Shown here: piece by piece, positions 15,442-17,347 of the stretch
Layout: each line of letters starts with the position of its first letter
How positions within the stretch are numbered: the first letter of the stretch is position 1
Notes under the pieces: generated by a model
Database searches by the model: none
What the model saw: the letters and a program-made list of their open reading frames with translations, nothing else
Told to the model about the DNA's origin: nothing
Assembly (NCBI GenBank): GCA_024244665.1
Contig: JAAEOI010000680.1
Coordinates: 1-17,347 of the forward strand
DNA: 17,347 nt
Origin: Bacteroidota bacterium
GTDB lineage: Bacteria > Bacteroidota > Bacteroidia > Bacteroidales > GCA-2748055
Direction of reading: 5' to 3'
Translations under genes and position numbers: made by a program

Positions 15442-17235
15442 TCAGCTCTCCCTTTTTCCAAAACCGGGATCGATTTTCAGGAATGGAATGACCAGGAAAC
15501 TGGGGATTGTGCAGAACATCACCCAGATAAAGAAGTGCTGATAACCGATCAGCTCCTGCAGCCAGCCACTGATCATCCCCGGAATCATCATGCCAAGGGC
15601 CATGAAACCCGTGGTGAGGGCAAAGTGAGCGGTTTTGTGCCTTCCTTCGGAGACATAGATCATATAGAGCATGTAGGCTGTAAAACCAAATCCGTACCCA
15701 AACTGCTCCACTGCCACCGAAGCGCCCACCACCCATAGGGATGAGGGCATGGTGTAGGAGAGAAATACATAGACCAGGTTGGGAAGGTTCATGGCTGCAA
15801 CCATCCACCAGAGCCAGTATTTTAATCCCCTCCTGGAGGCAGCAATCCCGCCTATGATTCCACCCAGGGAGAGGGCAATGATCCCGATTGTTCCGTAGAT
15901 CAGTCCCAGGTCACCTGTGGTCAGACCAAGTCCGCTTGCCTCCCTGGAATCAAGCAGAAAGGGTGAGGCCAGCTTAACAAGCTGCGATTCACCAAGGCGG
16001 TAAACCAGCAGGAAGACCAGCATAACACCGATCCGTTTCTTTTTGAAAAACTCAGCAAAAGTCACAAGAAACTCCCGCATGAATCCACCCTCCCCGCTCA
16101 GGTTAGGCTGATCTGCTGCCGGACGTGGCAGTGCAAAACGGTGGTATATATGGAATCCTGCAAACAGCAGGGCCACAACCACAAATACCATGGTCCATGC
16201 AAAACGGATATTTCCGCTAAGCCCGGAAAAGGATGCTGAAGTAGCCTTCTCCAGTTTGGGATCCAGTTTGAAAACTGCAAAGGCAGGCACATCCCAGTTC
16301 TCCTCATTGAACTCGAAGCGATAACTACGTGCCAGGGCAATGCTCTTGTCTCCCTTATCGAAGCTAAAATTCAAGACGATATTCTCACCTTCCTCAGGTC
16401 TTGTATTGAGCCGAAACCAGGTATAACCCACATTCCCCACAGCTATGGTTCCGTCAGTATCTGCTGCAGAAGCTTCTCCGGCATCCTCTTCCGCAGGATA
16501 AAACCCATGTGAACTGTTCCATCCATCCACATCAGCCAGCAGTGTATTTGCCTCCGCTTCTGTAATCCTGGCAGTGCCAATACGGACCTCTTCGGAAGTG
16601 ATGAAACAGGCACCTTCCCCTTCCAGCTTAACAGAAATCGCTTCCGGATTGAAGACTGCAGAAGTCACCTCCTCCACCGCCATCACATTTACTTCCACCT
16701 CGGGAAGTCCGGTTTTTGCTTCAAAATAACCAGCCAGTATCACCAGCAGTCCCTGGCCGGTAAGCATGGCCAGACGGTAGAACGTACTTCGTATCCCCAC
16801 AAAAAAAGCCTGGTCACCTTTTGAGAGACCCAGCATATAGAATCCATCGGCGGCAATATCGTGGGTGGCCGAGCTAAATGCAAGGAGCCAGAAAAATGCA
16901 AGGGTAAACTGGAAAAAACGGTCTACCGGGATGGTAAAAGCAACCCCCGCCAGTCCGGCCCCGATACAGAGCTGCATCACCAGGATCCAGAAGCGCTTGG
17001 TTCGAAGAATATCCACCACCGGCCCCCACAGCGGTTTAATCACCCAGGGCAGATAGAGCCAGCTGGTATAGAGGGCAATATCTGTATTGGACACACCCAT
17101 ACGCTTGTAGAAAATCACTGAAAGTGTCATCACCATCACATAGGGAATACCTTCGGCAAAATAGAGGGAAGGAATCCAAAGCCATGGTCTGGAAGCACTT
17201 TTCTTTTCGGACTTTACAGGGTCTGTTTTACTCAT
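15442..17235 (-). CDS. AmpG-like MFS permease with a large periplasmic insertion
   Basis: This 597-residue inner-membrane transporter resembles AmpG, the permease for muropeptides and anhydro-muramyl sugars. Family-like segments are SLYFAEGIPY (23-32), WVIKPLWGPVVD (64-75) and SSATHDIAADGFYML (121-135). Helices can be placed near 18-42, 50-76, 82-103, 106-132, 148-170, 344-366, then about six more from 402 to 588. Residues ~172-343, between helices 5 and 6, are a soluble, acidic, probably beta-rich insertion that the inside-out rule puts in the periplasm; I do not recognise its fold. The start ATG overlaps the stop of a SpoIID/LytB-domain gene (ATGAGTAA), indicating translational coupling with a peptidoglycan-related protein. 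Cargo is inferred to be a cell-wall sugar. Confidence 0.82.
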   Translation of the reverse strand: MSKTDPVKSEKKSASRPWLWIPSLYFAEGIPYVMVMTLSVIFYKRMGVSNTDIALYTSWLYLPWVIKPLWGPVVDILRTKRFWILVMQLCIGAGLAGVAFTIPVDRFFQFTLAFFWLLAFSSATHDIAADGFYMLGLSKGDQAFFVGIRSTFYRLAMLTGQGLLVILAGYFEAKTGLPEVEVNVMAVEEVTSAVFNPEAISVKLEGEGACFITSEEVRIGTARITEAEANTLLADVDGWNSSHGFYPAEEDAGEASAADTDGTIAVGNVGYTWFRLNTRPEEGENIVLNFSFDKGDKSIALARSYRFEFNEENWDVPAFAVFKLDPKLEKATSASFSGLSGNIRFAWTMVFVVVALLFAGFHIYHRFALPRPAADQPNLSGEGGFMREFLVTFAEFFKKKRIGVMLVFLLVYRLGESQLVKLASPFLLDSREASGLGLTTGDLGLIYGTIGIIALSLGGIIGGIAASRRGLKYWLWWMVAAMNLPNLVYVFLSYTMPSSLWVVGASVAVEQFGYGFGFTAYMLYMIYVSEGRHKTAHFALTTGFMALGMMIPGMISGWLQELIGYQHFFIWVMFCTIPSFLVIPFLKIDPGFGKRES

Positions 17236-17347
17236 ATCTTATTTCTATGCTTGCACCAATGAAGTAATGATTCAGGATCTCCTCATGGGAGAATCCCCTG
17301 TCGGCCATCACAGCGGCACCGCTCTGGCCGAGCTCTACACCGTGGCC
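17228..17347 (-). CDS. SpoIID/LytB-domain protein, C-terminal end (partial)
   Basis: The window edge cuts this gene; only the last 39 codons are present. They read GHGVELGQSGAAVMADRGFS followed by EEILNHYFIGASIEIRYE. The GHGVGLSQ.GA..MA..G.SY.EIL.HYY.G pattern is the end of the SpoIID/LytB domain, associated with binding or cleaving denuded peptidoglycan glycan strands in SpoIID itself. In Bacteroidota such exported proteins are often encoded beside AmpG-like permeases. The stop overlaps the permease start by 8 bp, so the two are probably made as a pair. Confidence 0.82.
   Translation of the reverse strand, partial: GHGVELGQSGAAVMADRGFSHEEILNHYFIGASIEIRYE

Overview
The window looks like chromosomal DNA of a free-living member of the Bacteroidota. 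A large surface protein with PKD repeats ends in a gliding/type IX secretion (CHU_C-like) tail. Two Tat-exported Gfo/Idh/MocA oxidoreductases, a NagB-PIG-L fusion and promoter-like TAnnTTTG boxes also point there. No rRNA, tRNA, CRISPR array or intact mobile element is visible. Intact genes read rightward from 478 to 10851 and leftward from 17347 to 10991, and the two blocks converge near 10.9 kb.

Rightward block: an RHS-core remnant and a perfect 19-bp inverted repeat (1-300) come first. A tightly spaced run follows: guanine deaminase (guaD), Gfo/Idh/MocA oxidoreductase 1, the 978-aa PKD surface protein and ammonia-dependent asparagine synthetase (asnA), with gaps of 7-21 bp. A patch of broken genes (6266-6621) separates these from an exported S9 family (DPP-IV/acylaminoacyl type) peptidase with its own likely promoter. 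A gap with a decayed GH5 lipoprotein gene and a LacI-type operator precedes Gfo/Idh/MocA oxidoreductase 2, which is followed by the remnant of a DUF1080 (3-keto-glycoside hydrolase type) gene.

Leftward block, in transcription order: the end of a SpoIID/LytB-domain protein overlaps by 8 bp the start of an AmpG-like MFS permease that carries a ~170-residue periplasmic insertion. Then come a gutted LacI-family regulator with a perfect LacI-type operator in front of it, a zinc-site UroD/MtaA-like methyltransferase and a creatininase-family amidohydrolase. A terminator and a new promoter precede a glucosamine-6-phosphate deaminase fused to a PIG-L-type deacetylase domain. SpoIID, AmpG-like permease and NagB together suggest salvage of cell-wall amino sugars; the jobs of the UroD-like and creatininase-like proteins are open.

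The most striking feature is that nearly every sizeable gap between intact genes holds recognisable end pieces of genes whose middles are gone: RHS core, a GntP permease fused to a GH78 rhamnosidase tail, GH5, DUF1080 and LacI. This suggests loss of carbohydrate-use genes by internal deletion, or an assembly problem that read mapping would expose. Two near-identical LacI-type operator sequences survive although the linked regulator is destroyed. I do not see a clearly new defence or mobile system.
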